Source: a virus
IMG/VR virus record: IMGVR_UViG_3300037168_000039
Span: 1-23,961 of that record
DNA: 23,961 nt
Direction: 5' to 3' (one strand)
The notes under the pieces were generated by a model. The model had not been told where the DNA came from. It did no database searches and worked only from the letters and a program-made list of their open reading frames with translations. Position numbers and translations under genes: made by a program. Below, piece by piece: positions 14,456 through 21,955 of the stretch (positions within the stretch are counted from its first letter, which is position 1; each line of letters begins with the position of its first letter).

Positions 14456-15210
14456 CAGCCTCCCCCGTCGCCGCCCATCCCGCCCCAACCTCCGAGCCCG
14501 TAGTTCGAGCGCACCGTCTTGACGTCGGCAATCTGGCCAGGCTCCGAGTCATCGCGCGGCGTGGCTTCGAGCAAGACGCGTTGCTTCACTTTCTGCGCTT
14601 GTCCCGAGCACACGCCGGCCGAGTCGAGGCTTTCCTCCTTCAAGAGCACCTTCATCGCGACGTCATAGACGACGTACTCGTCCCATCCGAGCAACGTGAG
14701 CCAGTACTGGTCGATCGTATCCGTGTCGAGGACGAGCGTCGGCATCGTCGGGATGTACATGAGCTGATACGTCCCTCCGGCCGCTGGAGGTGGAAGCACT
14801 TCGACGACGTTGCCGTAGAGGTTCCACGCGGTCGGGATCTGGCCGTAGAGCAGGCTTACGGTAGGTCCCACGTACAGGTTGCGCTCGATGAGGTTTCCGA
14901 GCCGTCGCAGCGGCGCCCATCGAGTCGTCGGAGCCCCGGTAAGCTGGCGCCAGAGCCCTCGAGCACGGAGGAAATTAGGCAGGTTCGTTCCCGGGCCCAC
15001 CGTAATCTGATTGAGCGGCGGGTCTCCTCCGGCAAGTGTGAAAAGGTACTGTCCGGCATTGTAGTCCTCGTTGACCGATACGACGGCCGCATAGAGTTCC
15101 TGCACGCTCGAATTGACGAGGTAGTTCAATTCGCTCGTCGTGAGCGTCGCAGCGTTGACGCGGTCCGCTCGCTGCAGGGCGCGGAGCCGCAGGTCAGCGA
15201 GCGCGGTCAC
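14452..15210 (-). CDS. Head-tail adaptor (connector) protein
   Basis: This 252-residue protein has the N-terminal layout of phage adaptor proteins: DLRLRALQRADRVNA, then LTTSELNYLVNSSVQELYAAVV (helices at 5-45). A mixed beta core follows with LVLDTDTIDQYWLTLLGWDEYVVYDVAMKVL split over about 158-190, where the 'D-Y-v--aa-k-l-ke' helix is typical. A charged C-terminal helix and a Gly/Trp tail (YGLGGWGGMGG) close it. Such proteins bind below the portal and join it to the nozzle, as T7 gp11 or P22 gp4 do. The start is GTG at 15210, one base after the previous stop, and its stop overlaps the next GTG. The adaptor class is fairly sure; the exact subfamily is not. Confidence 0.72.
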   Translation of the reverse strand: MTALADLRLRALQRADRVNAATLTTSELNYLVNSSVQELYAAVVSVNEDYNAGQYLFTLAGGDPPLNQITVGPGTNLPNFLRARGLWRQLTGAPTTRWAPLRRLGNLIERNLYVGPTVSLLYGQIPTAWNLYGNVVEVLPPPAAGGTYQLMYIPTMPTLVLDTDTIDQYWLTLLGWDEYVVYDVAMKVLLKEESLDSAGVCSGQAQKVKQRVLLEATPRDDSEPGQIADVKTVRSNYGLGGWGGMGGDGGGW

Positions 15211-15211
15211 G

Positions 15212-15565
15212 TCAGATCCACACGAGCGTAAGGGTCTCGATCCCCGAACACGTGATGCCGAGCGTCGTCGGAGGGGTAGCGGGGAACGCCACGATCGTGG
15301 GCTTCGACGGCGAAATGACCGTGCCCGTATCGCCGGTGATGCCCTTCAGCGTCTTGACCAGGACGGAACCGATCGGGGGCACGATGACGACGCCGATCAG
15401 GGCCGTTGCCGGGACGGGAATCGCGTTGAACGCGGCCGCGGTGACGAATGAGCCGGGAGGCCCGCCCGACACGTTCGCAAGCGTGAACGTGTAGAGCGGA
15501 GCTCCGGCAAATCCGTCCGTACCCGACTCCGTGACGGAAATCGTGGTAGTGACGGACGTGCTCAT
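15212..15565 (-). CDS. Small beta-sandwich-like virion protein
   Basis: The 117-residue product begins with a Thr/Ser/Val-rich strand (STSVTTTISVTESG) and continues as alternating Val/Ile/Thr strands with Pro-Gly turns (NVSGGPPGSF, IPVPATALIGVVIVPPIGS). It ends in a hydrophobic strand (GIETLTLVWI). There is no charged helix, membrane segment or catalytic motif. The ATG at 15565 overlaps the upstream stop as ATGA, and it ends one base before the adaptor's GTG. The composition and its place between capsid-associated genes and the adaptor suggest a small structural or head-surface protein. No specific family was recognised. Confidence 0.6.
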   Translation of the reverse strand: MSTSVTTTISVTESGTDGFAGAPLYTFTLANVSGGPPGSFVTAAAFNAIPVPATALIGVVIVPPIGSVLVKTLKGITGDTGTVISPSKPTIVAFPATPPTTLGITCSGIETLTLVWI

Positions 15566-15867
15566 TTCTTGCCACCAGGCATCAGGAGCAGCGCGGCGTG
15601 ACCGCCGTGCCCTCCAATGGCCGTGCCCTCCAATGACCCGTCATCCATGTCGCCCGCCTCGTCGTGCTCGTCCGGCATCGACCCGCAAAGGTCGACAGCG
15701 TCACGGAGTGACTCCGCGGCCGCCTTGAAGTCCCCGGAGCTGCACGCCTCCCAGAATGCCTTGACGGCATCCTCGGCGGCGCTGGCATCGTCCTGATCGT
15801 CCGCCCCGTCCATCGGCTCTTCCGAGTCTTTCGGCTCGGGAGAGAGCATGTCTTTGAGGGAAGCCAT
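15562..15867 (-). CDS. Small acidic head-associated protein
   Basis: The ATG at 15867 overlaps the previous stop as TGATG and gives 101 residues. The longer frame reads antisense-like Arg-rich sequence. Residues 9-30 are strongly acidic (Asp/Glu) and probably disordered. Residues 31-61 form an amphipathic helix pair with the pattern AVKAFWEACSSGDFKAAAESL followed by DAVDLC, which I recall from short uncharacterised proteins near phage capsid genes. A His/Gly-rich tail with LLLMPGGKK closes it. It lies just after the decoration candidate. It may be a minor head component or an assembly factor; the function is unknown. Confidence 0.6.
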   Translation of the reverse strand: MASLKDMLSPEPKDSEEPMDGADDQDDASAAEDAVKAFWEACSSGDFKAAAESLRDAVDLCGSMPDEHDEAGDMDDGSLEGTAIGGHGGHAALLLMPGGKK

Positions 15868-16364
15868 CAGACGATTGCCGATCGCATGAGAGTGAAGCCG
15901 ACCCAAAAGCCAGTGCTCACGACCGGGTCGGTGAGCACACCGGTCGTGCTGCGCCAGCGAAGACGCACGGTACCAACACCGAGCGCTGGGTTGTTTCCGG
16001 GCAGATTGCCGATACCCGCCGTCTGATTTGTCACGTTGGCGTCGAAGTACGGCGACAACGGGGCCACTGCGCCCTGGTCGATCAACTGCGCCCATGGCGC
16101 GAGTAGAGCGATCCACTGCTCATCGAGCGTGAACAGATACGTGCCTGTTGCGGTATGGGGCTGGAGCAGCACGCCACCGGCGGGACCGATGGCTTTCTGC
16201 GCGCCCTTGATGCGGGTGTAGCTCGTCGTCGGGACGATCCCGCCTGCGGTCGTCGGAGCAAAGCCGACGACGTTGGCCGATCCGTCGAGCGCCACGAAAC
16301 CGAGAATCTCGGAGACGTCGTGCTCGAAATGCCCGAATACCTGACTGGTGAAGGGGGAACCCAT
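15867..16364 (-). CDS. Capsid decoration or head-fibre candidate
   Basis: This 165-residue beta-rich protein lies one base after the major capsid gene (TGAcATG), the usual place for decoration proteins. It has an early FGHFEH motif, a TGTYLFTLDEQWIALL strand-helix at about 85-100, and a late TVRLRWRS strand followed by STGFWVGFTLMRSA. The order (GHFEV-like start, Y-v-tLd---, final FxLxL-RS strand) is one I recall from small phage head proteins. No coiled coil or membrane segment is present. Translation is probably coupled to the capsid gene, which would suit a protein needed in high copy. Decoration is inferred from position and fold class. Confidence 0.6.
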   Translation of the reverse strand: MGSPFTSQVFGHFEHDVSEILGFVALDGSANVVGFAPTTAGGIVPTTSYTRIKGAQKAIGPAGGVLLQPHTATGTYLFTLDEQWIALLAPWAQLIDQGAVAPLSPYFDANVTNQTAGIGNLPGNNPALGVGTVRLRWRSTTGVLTDPVVSTGFWVGFTLMRSAIV

Positions 16365-16365
16365 G

Positions 16366-17688
16366 TCAGGCCGCCAGCGTGAGGTTCAGATTATTCCGGG
16401 GAATCTTCGGCACGCAGTTCGCGTAGGAAGCCCAGTAGGCTTGGATGCCATCCGCGCCCGCGAGACGGAGGAACTCGAGACCGTCTCCATTCATGATGCG
16501 GATCGGCTCTCCGACGCTGGCAAACTCCCAGTCCTCGATGTCCATGCCGGCGCCGAGTGTCGTCGGACATGCGTAGTCCGGGATGACGTCGACGGAGCCC
16601 TTTGCGCCGATGACCTTCACGCCTTCGAACCCGATCTCGGGATACTCGGAGGGGCTGATTTCCAAGAAGTTCACCATCCCGCGTGCGCTGATCGCGCTCA
16701 CGAGGTCGGAGAATTTCTTGTGATTCAGGAACACCTGCTTGATCGTTCCGCCCTTGAACGCGACCTGATTGGTGCCGCGCATGATGGCTTCCTCGATCCC
16801 CATGCTCGAACCGTCGAATCGCGTACCGGCTAGGAAGTCGGGCATCAGGTTGCGATTGACTCCGTACAGCGACGTCGCCAACTGCGCGACGTTCGCGGTG
16901 CTCGGAATGTACCCCTGGAACCCGGTGATGACGGTGCCGCCCAGCGTCCCCGCGACCTGCACGTCACCGCGGTGCTGGATGAAGTCGCCGTTCGTGGCCG
17001 TCGGGATGCCGTCGGCCGCGTCGTTCAGGTTGACCGCGACACCGGCCAACGTGCCGACGGTGAACGTGCCTGCATCGATGTTCGTCCCGATCACGTACCA
17101 ACCGTGGTTGTTGCTTCCGAGCGCACGCGGAGTTCCGCCGGAGTTCGTGAGGCTCGCCGTGAGCTCGTCGCCGGGCATGAAGTAGACGGCTGTCGATGGC
17201 AGGTTGAGCACCATGACGCTCGTCGCGAACGTCGGCATCTGCGTTGCGTTGCCGACGTTCGCGAGCGAACCCGTTCCATCGAGGTAGCTGAAGTGATGCA
17301 GACGGTTGGCGATGTTCTCGATCATCGCATCCATTTCGAGACCCTTCTCGTCGACGAACGCATTCTCGCGCCCCTCGCTTCGGAGCAAGGACTCCATGTC
17401 GAGGTTGATGAACCCGTACTGGTGCATCGTGTAGATTTCCCACGCGACGACGAGTGAACTCGTGTTCGTGGAGCGGGTCTGCGCTTGCGAGAACAAGCCG
17501 CTGACCGCGGCCGTGTTCGCGTATTTCAGCGGGACGTGGTACGCGCGAGTCGTGCTGGACGCGCCTGCGATGTCTGTCTTTTTCGGCCAAAGCGCGTAGA
17601 GCGGCCGGTCCACATAGGTCAGGTCTTCGATACCCTCGGCGTAGCGTTGCTTGAAAATCGGATCGAGAGTCGTGTAATTCGAGGCCAC
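16366..17688 (-). CDS. Major capsid protein, HK97-type
   Basis: This 440-residue protein has the expected layout of an HK97-fold coat protein. There is an N-terminal arm (1-40), an E-loop-like stretch with basic and small residues (45-80), a long spine helix around 105-132 (ENAFVDEKGLEMDAMIENIA), a beta-rich middle domain (135-265), and P-domain and A-domain segments. Near the C-terminus are KVIGAKGSVDVIPDY (about 360-375) and NGDGLEFLRLAG, typical of capsid-protein closing strands. It follows the scaffold gene. The start is GTG at 17688 with GGGTGA six bases upstream in the only real intergenic spacer of the block, which fits high expression. No N-terminal delta domain is apparent, matching the separate scaffold gene. 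Confidence 0.88.
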   Translation of the reverse strand: MASNYTTLDPIFKQRYAEGIEDLTYVDRPLYALWPKKTDIAGASSTTRAYHVPLKYANTAAVSGLFSQAQTRSTNTSSLVVAWEIYTMHQYGFINLDMESLLRSEGRENAFVDEKGLEMDAMIENIANRLHHFSYLDGTGSLANVGNATQMPTFATSVMVLNLPSTAVYFMPGDELTASLTNSGGTPRALGSNNHGWYVIGTNIDAGTFTVGTLAGVAVNLNDAADGIPTATNGDFIQHRGDVQVAGTLGGTVITGFQGYIPSTANVAQLATSLYGVNRNLMPDFLAGTRFDGSSMGIEEAIMRGTNQVAFKGGTIKQVFLNHKKFSDLVSAISARGMVNFLEISPSEYPEIGFEGVKVIGAKGSVDVIPDYACPTTLGAGMDIEDWEFASVGEPIRIMNGDGLEFLRLAGADGIQAYWASYANCVPKIPRNNLNLTLAA

Positions 17689-17720
17689 GTTCGGTCACCC
17701 TTTCGGGGATGACTCGCGGG
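17689..17720 (-). promoter_or_regulatory. Leader and ribosome-binding site of the capsid gene
   Basis: These 32 bases between the scaffold stop and the capsid GTG are the only spacer longer than one base in the 20-gene leftward block. AAAGGGTGA (minus strand, 17703-17695) ends six bases before the start codon. No convincing -35/-10 pair was seen in the spacer itself, so it appears to be a translation-initiation leader and not a promoter. Confidence 0.65.
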
Positions 17721-18743
17721 CTACCGTGCGACGTATTTCGTCACGTAGGCCTTCACCGGCTTAGTCCGGGTGCCTGGCGCGCGAGTCTGTTCCGTCGTGG
17801 TACCTGGTCTCGACTTAGGCGGTACCGCCCCCTTCGTTCCGACTGATGCCGCTGGCCTGACGTTTGCGCGCAACGACTCTGCCTCTTTTGCGTAGCGCCG
17901 TTCGGCGTTGTCGGCAAGGGTTTTTGCGTCCGGTATTTTGCCGGTTCGCTGGTACTCCGCCCATTGCGTTTCGTAGATGGCCTTTTTGATATCTTGCCCG
18001 GTGATGCGAGCGGCATGCATGAGGTGCGGATACTCGCCAGTCGCCAACACGGGGGCAATCTTCTCGCCGATGTAGGCTTCGATCTTCGCTGCGTTCGCGA
18101 GCTTCGCTTGCTCGGCGCGCCACTGCTCTTGTTCCGCTCGGAGCTGCTGTAGCTGCTGAGCCATCGACTGCTGCTCGGCGGCTACTCGCTGCTGAGGCGT
18201 CTGCGCAGCATCGTGCACGGCCATCGCCTGCACGTACGCGCGAGCGTCCGCCGGCGAGAGACGCAACGTCTTGGTCAAGAACCCGATCGGGTCTTTCTGG
18301 AATGCGGGCATGGCGTTGTCGATGAGCTTCACGCGCTCGGCGTTCAACTTGTCCGCTGCGCGCGCCTTCGCCAATTCCATCTTTTCGGCGGAGAGCTTCG
18401 CCTCTTGCCTCTTGAGACGAGCGATCTGGCGGTACCGCGCCTCTTCCTCCTTCACTGCCGGCGCGACCGGTGCAGCCGCGGAGTCTGCCGCCGTACCAGG
18501 GTTTACCGCATCGCTCGAAGCTGATGAGGAAACAGCGGTCTGCGGGTCGGGCGCGGCGGCAGGCTGCGCGGTAGCAACGGAAGCGGCGACGGTCGGAGCG
18601 ACACGGTTGCCGATCGTGACCTTCGTCACGGTGCGGTTGATCTTACCGGGCTCCTGTTTGGGGGCTGGTGTCGACACGCCAGCTTGCGGCGCGGCAGGAG
18701 TCGATACAACTGCGGGTGCGGGTGCGGGAGCTGCGTCGGGCAT
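17721..18743 (-). CDS. Scaffolding protein
   Basis: This 340-residue protein sits between portal and capsid genes, the standard scaffold position. Residues 1-97 are Ala/Pro/Thr-rich and probably disordered. Residues 98-140 are a Lys/Glu/Arg coiled coil. The conserved-looking QKDPIGFLTKTLRLSPADAR (149-168) resembles segments in other phage scaffolds. A Gln/Glu coiled coil covers 183-220 and helices follow to about 295. The Lys/Arg-rich C-terminus (310-340, ending KAYVTKYVAR) could be the coat-binding end, as basic C-termini are in other scaffolds. No protease triad or HslV/ClpP-like motif was seen, so a protease-scaffold fusion is unlikely. The ATG follows the portal stop after one base. Confidence 0.78.
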   Translation of the reverse strand: MPDAAPAPAPAVVSTPAAPQAGVSTPAPKQEPGKINRTVTKVTIGNRVAPTVAASVATAQPAAAPDPQTAVSSSASSDAVNPGTAADSAAAPVAPAVKEEEARYRQIARLKRQEAKLSAEKMELAKARAADKLNAERVKLIDNAMPAFQKDPIGFLTKTLRLSPADARAYVQAMAVHDAAQTPQQRVAAEQQSMAQQLQQLRAEQEQWRAEQAKLANAAKIEAYIGEKIAPVLATGEYPHLMHAARITGQDIKKAIYETQWAEYQRTGKIPDAKTLADNAERRYAKEAESLRANVRPAASVGTKGAVPPKSRPGTTTEQTRAPGTRTKPVKAYVTKYVAR

Positions 18744-18744
18744 G

Positions 18745-20718
18745 TTATGCGGCTGCCTGTATGGGACCGGTTCCGGCCGGGGCTAGGGGGGCTTGCGGGG
18801 GTGGAGGTGGCGCTCCGACTACGGGTCCCTGAGGAGGTGGACCAGGAGGGCCGCCAGGAGGAGGAGCACCGGGAGGGCCGGCACTAGGAGGGGCAGGGGG
18901 GGGAGCATTCTTCGATGCCTGCATGGCGAGAGATTCTTGAAAGAATCGCAGTAGGAGCTCGGTGCGTTCGATCGGGATGTTCGGGTCGAGATCGGCGCGT
19001 AGCCACGCGTTCGCCGCCATCGCCACGCACTTGTCGACGTCTGCGATGCCGTTCGGTGAAACGTATTTCCCTTGATCGCGGATGCGCGAGAGGCAAAGCA
19101 TGATGTTGTCTCGAGACGCCGTCATCTCGTCGATCCACGCATTCAGGTTCGGGATCTTGATCTGCGAAAGCGCCACGTCGATCGGCATGAATCCGGACTG
19201 AATCAGCTCCTGGATCGTATTGAGCTGACCCTCTGGAGTGCGCGGAAGCAGCGACGTCGGAAACGCCTGGAGCGAGTACTGATCCTCGTCAAGCGACGCG
19301 TCTTTCCAGTTCACCGTTTCGATGAACGAACGACCCGGCACCTTGACCGAGAGCTTCTTGTTCTTCTTGTAGAGGTCCGCGCTCATGTCGAGGATGATCT
19401 TGGCTTCTTCGATATGGAATCGCTCCCAACGCTGACCGATGATCGCGAAGCGCTGCGTTTCGACGTCCTGATACGTGCGCATCGCCACGCCGGAGTTGAG
19501 CCCCGCTGGCTTGTCGCTCTGACTCGAGAGCTGCGAAAGACCGAGCTGCTTGTAGCACCAATCGATCATCCACTGCAGGAACTGGTAGACGTCGCCGGAT
19601 GCAGCGGGAGGCGTCTCGAACACCGGCTTCGTTCCGGTGTACTGATTGACGCTGATGCCGTTCTGGATCTGATGCTGCGAGACCTGCGAAAGCTTTTCGA
19701 TCCAAACGCGGGGAACCGCGAACAGATAGATCGACTGCATCACCGAGCGGAGCACCTCATTGATCGCCCGCTGCATGCCCTCGATTTCTTGCGCGATGCC
19801 GAAGCCGAAGGGACCATAGGTCGGCGGAGAATACTGCCACCGCACAATCGGAAGGTACGGCTTCGTCCACTCCTCACTCAGCAGCGTGCACCCTTCGATC
19901 GCGACGACGTGACGGCCGACGTCCGCGTCTCCGCCCTTGTCCGTGAGCGTCCGTCGCCACGAGTGCGTGACGAGCACCATGTCAGCGGACGACATGAACG
20001 CCATCTCGCCCTTCCACGAGTTTTTGGCCTCGCGAATCTTCTCCTCCTGATCGGGATACTCGGCAAGAAGCTCGGCAAGCGGCGTAGGGTGTTGCCAATG
20101 AATCTCGTATGGATCGTTGTACATACCCACGATCTCGTCGATGACGACCTCGTCGATCTTCAGATACTCCGCGGCGATCTGTCCGCGCGATTCCTTGAAC
20201 AACACGGCGCCATCGCCGTAGATGCCGCCGTCTCGGAACACTTCGTCGTTTGCCGCATAGACTCCGCCGCCGTCAAAGCTGCCGTCGAGAAACTTCGTGA
20301 GCTTGTCGGACTTCAGAATGAGACGCGAGTCGGCGGAGCTCGGGAGGATGAAAACGCGAACCTTGTCCTTTGCAATGCGAGCTTGGCTTGTGTCGACGCA
20401 CGACTTGATCACGTTGCAGTTGAGCCGATGATACGGCGCAATCGTGGAGCTCGAACCGCTACGGAAGAGTGAACCCGCCCAGAACGAACCGGTATTGCAA
20501 TAGAGGTTCTGGTACACCGCGAGTTCGTACCTGCGACGGACCTGCTTATTTTTCAGAGCTCGGCAAAGCGCCGTCGTGTACTCCCACTGCCGATCGTCTG
20601 GCTGGATGTACCACTCGATCTGTTGCTGCAGATCGGTAACGCGGCCGCCGGCCTTACCGCCGCTGACCCGCGTCTTGTACTTCTTCTTGGTGACGGTTGA
20701 GCGGCCTACGTCGGTCAT
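18745..20718 (-). CDS. Portal protein
   Basis: This 657-residue protein is the dodecameric head vertex through which DNA passes. Its core has the usual portal layout: a helical and beta N-terminal wing (30-130), a DGAVLF stretch at about 170, a YLPIVRWQYSPPTYGPFG segment leading to an IAQEIEGMQRAINEVLRSV helix (about 290-325), a PAGLNSGVAMRTYQD stretch where Q and D/E residues are typical (about 405-420), and long C-terminal helices to about 600. The length is near that of P22- and T7-type portals. From residue 606 a Pro/Gly/Ala-rich tail of about 50 residues follows, encoded by C-rich DNA with an 8-base C run. The ATG overlaps the previous stop as ATGA. Confidence 0.88.
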   Translation of the reverse strand: MTDVGRSTVTKKKYKTRVSGGKAGGRVTDLQQQIEWYIQPDDRQWEYTTALCRALKNKQVRRRYELAVYQNLYCNTGSFWAGSLFRSGSSSTIAPYHRLNCNVIKSCVDTSQARIAKDKVRVFILPSSADSRLILKSDKLTKFLDGSFDGGGVYAANDEVFRDGGIYGDGAVLFKESRGQIAAEYLKIDEVVIDEIVGMYNDPYEIHWQHPTPLAELLAEYPDQEEKIREAKNSWKGEMAFMSSADMVLVTHSWRRTLTDKGGDADVGRHVVAIEGCTLLSEEWTKPYLPIVRWQYSPPTYGPFGFGIAQEIEGMQRAINEVLRSVMQSIYLFAVPRVWIEKLSQVSQHQIQNGISVNQYTGTKPVFETPPAASGDVYQFLQWMIDWCYKQLGLSQLSSQSDKPAGLNSGVAMRTYQDVETQRFAIIGQRWERFHIEEAKIILDMSADLYKKNKKLSVKVPGRSFIETVNWKDASLDEDQYSLQAFPTSLLPRTPEGQLNTIQELIQSGFMPIDVALSQIKIPNLNAWIDEMTASRDNIMLCLSRIRDQGKYVSPNGIADVDKCVAMAANAWLRADLDPNIPIERTELLLRFFQESLAMQASKNAPPPAPPSAGPPGAPPPGGPPGPPPQGPVVGAPPPPPQAPLAPAGTGPIQAAA

Positions 20719-20933
20719 GACATCCGCGCCAATTCAGACCAGGCTTTCCTGGTGGCGGCCGCCAAAACGTCAGACAACGGATCCTTGTAGGCGCCTGGCG
20801 GAAGTGGATACGACAAGAAGCCTGGCCATTCGACAGGACGCGGCAACCCTTCTTGAGCGCGTCGATTCCATTCGAGCTTGGCGAGCTTCGTTCCCCAGCG
20901 CTTGGCCCATGGCCCGATCGGTTCGTACTTCAC
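20715..20933 (-). CDS. Small basic hypothetical protein, 72 aa
   Basis: The GTG at 20933 overlaps the upstream stop as GTGA, and its own stop overlaps the portal ATG as ATGA, so it is tightly coupled on both sides. The product is basic and Trp-rich (five Trp), with AKRWGTKLAKLEWNRRAQEG at 10-29, a Pro-rich middle (PRPVEWPGFLSYPLPPGAY) and a helical end. There is no membrane span or zinc motif. Its place just before the portal gene suggests a packaging or head-vertex accessory role, but no family was recognised. Confidence 0.55.
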   Translation of the reverse strand: MKYEPIGPWAKRWGTKLAKLEWNRRAQEGLPRPVEWPGFLSYPLPPGAYKDPLSDVLAAATRKAWSELARMS

Positions 20934-21142
20934 GGCCTACCCAAGTTGCGCAGCATCAGAGCCGCGTCCTGCTTGTCAGACGGCATCTTGCGCAGGAGCT
21001 CAAACTCATCCTCCGGTGGAGGCGCTTCCTTCACCGGCGCGGCCTGGAGCGGACGCTCGATCGTTACGCCGTCGATCTCCACGCGCGTAAGGCCATGCTT
21101 GACCATCGTCGACGCGACTTGCTCGAGTTCCTCAAGCGTCAA
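20930..21142 (-). CDS. Small acidic hypothetical protein, 70 aa, TTG start
   Basis: The coding look begins at TLEELEQVASTMVKHG. The only start at that point is TTG at 21142, with CAGGTG five bases upstream and an 11-base overlap with the zinc-ribbon gene. The longer frame from 21280 lies antiparallel-free but out of frame within that gene and reads as shadow. An internal ATG at 21106 is the alternative. Residues 1-30 look like a helix followed by two short strands (RVEIDGVTIER), then a Pro/Glu linker and a C-terminal helix (KQDAALMLRNLG). It is coupled to the next gene by GTGA. The function is unknown; similar short genes are common between terminase and portal genes. Confidence 0.5.
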   Translation of the reverse strand: MTLEELEQVASTMVKHGLTRVEIDGVTIERPLQAAPVKEAPPPEDEFELLRKMPSDKQDAALMLRNLGRP

Positions 21143-21461
21143 TGGGCACCTGCACGAACGGCTTGCAATCGTCGCAGACACGGAGGTACCAGCCGCTGAA
21201 AAACTTGCCGGTCCGCTCCGCGTGGCCCTGCGCGTCGACCTTGGTGACCTCGACACGCACGCTACGGGGATCGGACCCACGAGCGCGAATCATCGTGCGC
21301 GAGCGCTTGTATTGCCGGCATCGGTCGCAACGAAAGTGCGTCACCGGCTCGCGTGCCGTGCGCTTCGACAGGTCGCCCTCGACCACTCTCTCGAGTTGCT
21401 TGTCGAGCCGCTTTTCCCCTTCGTACTGCGACAGTTGGCGGTACAGAAACGGGCGTCGCAT
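21132..21461 (-). CDS. Zinc-ribbon-type small protein
   Basis: The 109-residue product has two Cys pairs, C45-x2-C48 (FRCDRCR) and C96-x2-C99 (RVCDDCK), about 48 residues apart, with basic and aromatic residues around them. This spacing suits one zinc site in a treble-clef or zinc-ribbon fold. Residues 1-40 are charged and helical (YEGEKRLDKQLERVVEGDL). It lies between terminase and portal genes, so a DNA-packaging or nucleic-acid-binding role is plausible, but the family was not recognised. The ATG at 21461 overlaps the previous stop as TGATG. Confidence 0.6.
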   Translation of the reverse strand: MRRPFLYRQLSQYEGEKRLDKQLERVVEGDLSKRTAREPVTHFRCDRCRQYKRSRTMIRARGSDPRSVRVEVTKVDAQGHAERTGKFFSGWYLRVCDDCKPFVQVPIDA

Positions 21462-21955
21462 CAGAAGACGCCTTTCATGCGGACCTTTGCGCGGGGAATG
21501 ATCGTTCCGCTCGTCGCGGTGTATAGGATACGCATCCAGGCGTAGTTACAGCGATCGTCGTCGATCACGATCGTCGTCGCATTCGCGACCGGTGGAGGCG
21601 TCAGCGTAGCCACCGCGCCTGGGTAGTAGTGCGTGGACCAGTTCCCCGCGACGATGGGATACAACGGAAGCTGATTCCAGAACGCGGTCGGCAGGTCGAA
21701 CGAGTTCGGCGTCAGCGTCGAGTTCAAAACCTCGTCATTCGACACCTGCACTTGCAGCGTGCCGGACGGAGCACCCGTAGCGGGACACGAGAACACGAGT
21801 CGCCAGAAGTCGACTTGTTCCACCGGGATCGGGACGCTAAAGAACGTCGTCCCGATTGCGGCTTCGAAGCCGTCCATGATGGTCTGCGGACTTGTTGCGT
21901 CAGTCCAACCGTCGAGTGACGCTCGTAGCGTTTGATGTGCGACGCGGCGACTCAT
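21461..21955 (-). CDS. Beta-sandwich-like virion protein
   Basis: Up to 164 residues if the ATG at 21955 is used. That start has GGGAG about ten bases upstream but overlaps the terminase gene by 56 bases. An ATG at 21877 (M27) would avoid the overlap but has no clear ribosome-binding site, so the start is uncertain. The core has a FWRLVFSCPATGAPSGTLQVQVSND stretch split by loops at about 50-74, Trp- and Tyr-rich strands, and an ending with YAWMRILYTATSGT and VRMKG. The 'GT--v--Snd' and 'W-R--Y--tSGT' blocks recur in small carbohydrate-binding-like beta-sandwich proteins of tailed phages. It is probably a virion surface component, although it is encoded next to TerL. No enzyme motif was seen. 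Confidence 0.6.
   Translation of the reverse strand: MSRRVAHQTLRASLDGWTDATSPQTIMDGFEAAIGTTFFSVPIPVEQVDFWRLVFSCPATGAPSGTLQVQVSNDEVLNSTLTPNSFDLPTAFWNQLPLYPIVAGNWSTHYYPGAVATLTPPPVANATTIVIDDDRCNYAWMRILYTATSGTIIPRAKVRMKGVF

Noticed and set aside
19072-20472. Long plus-strand open frame (466 codons) opposite the portal gene
   Set aside because: It is antisense to a clear portal protein, very rich in Arg, Leu and His, and has no family pattern. GC-rich genes commonly leave such open antisense frames.
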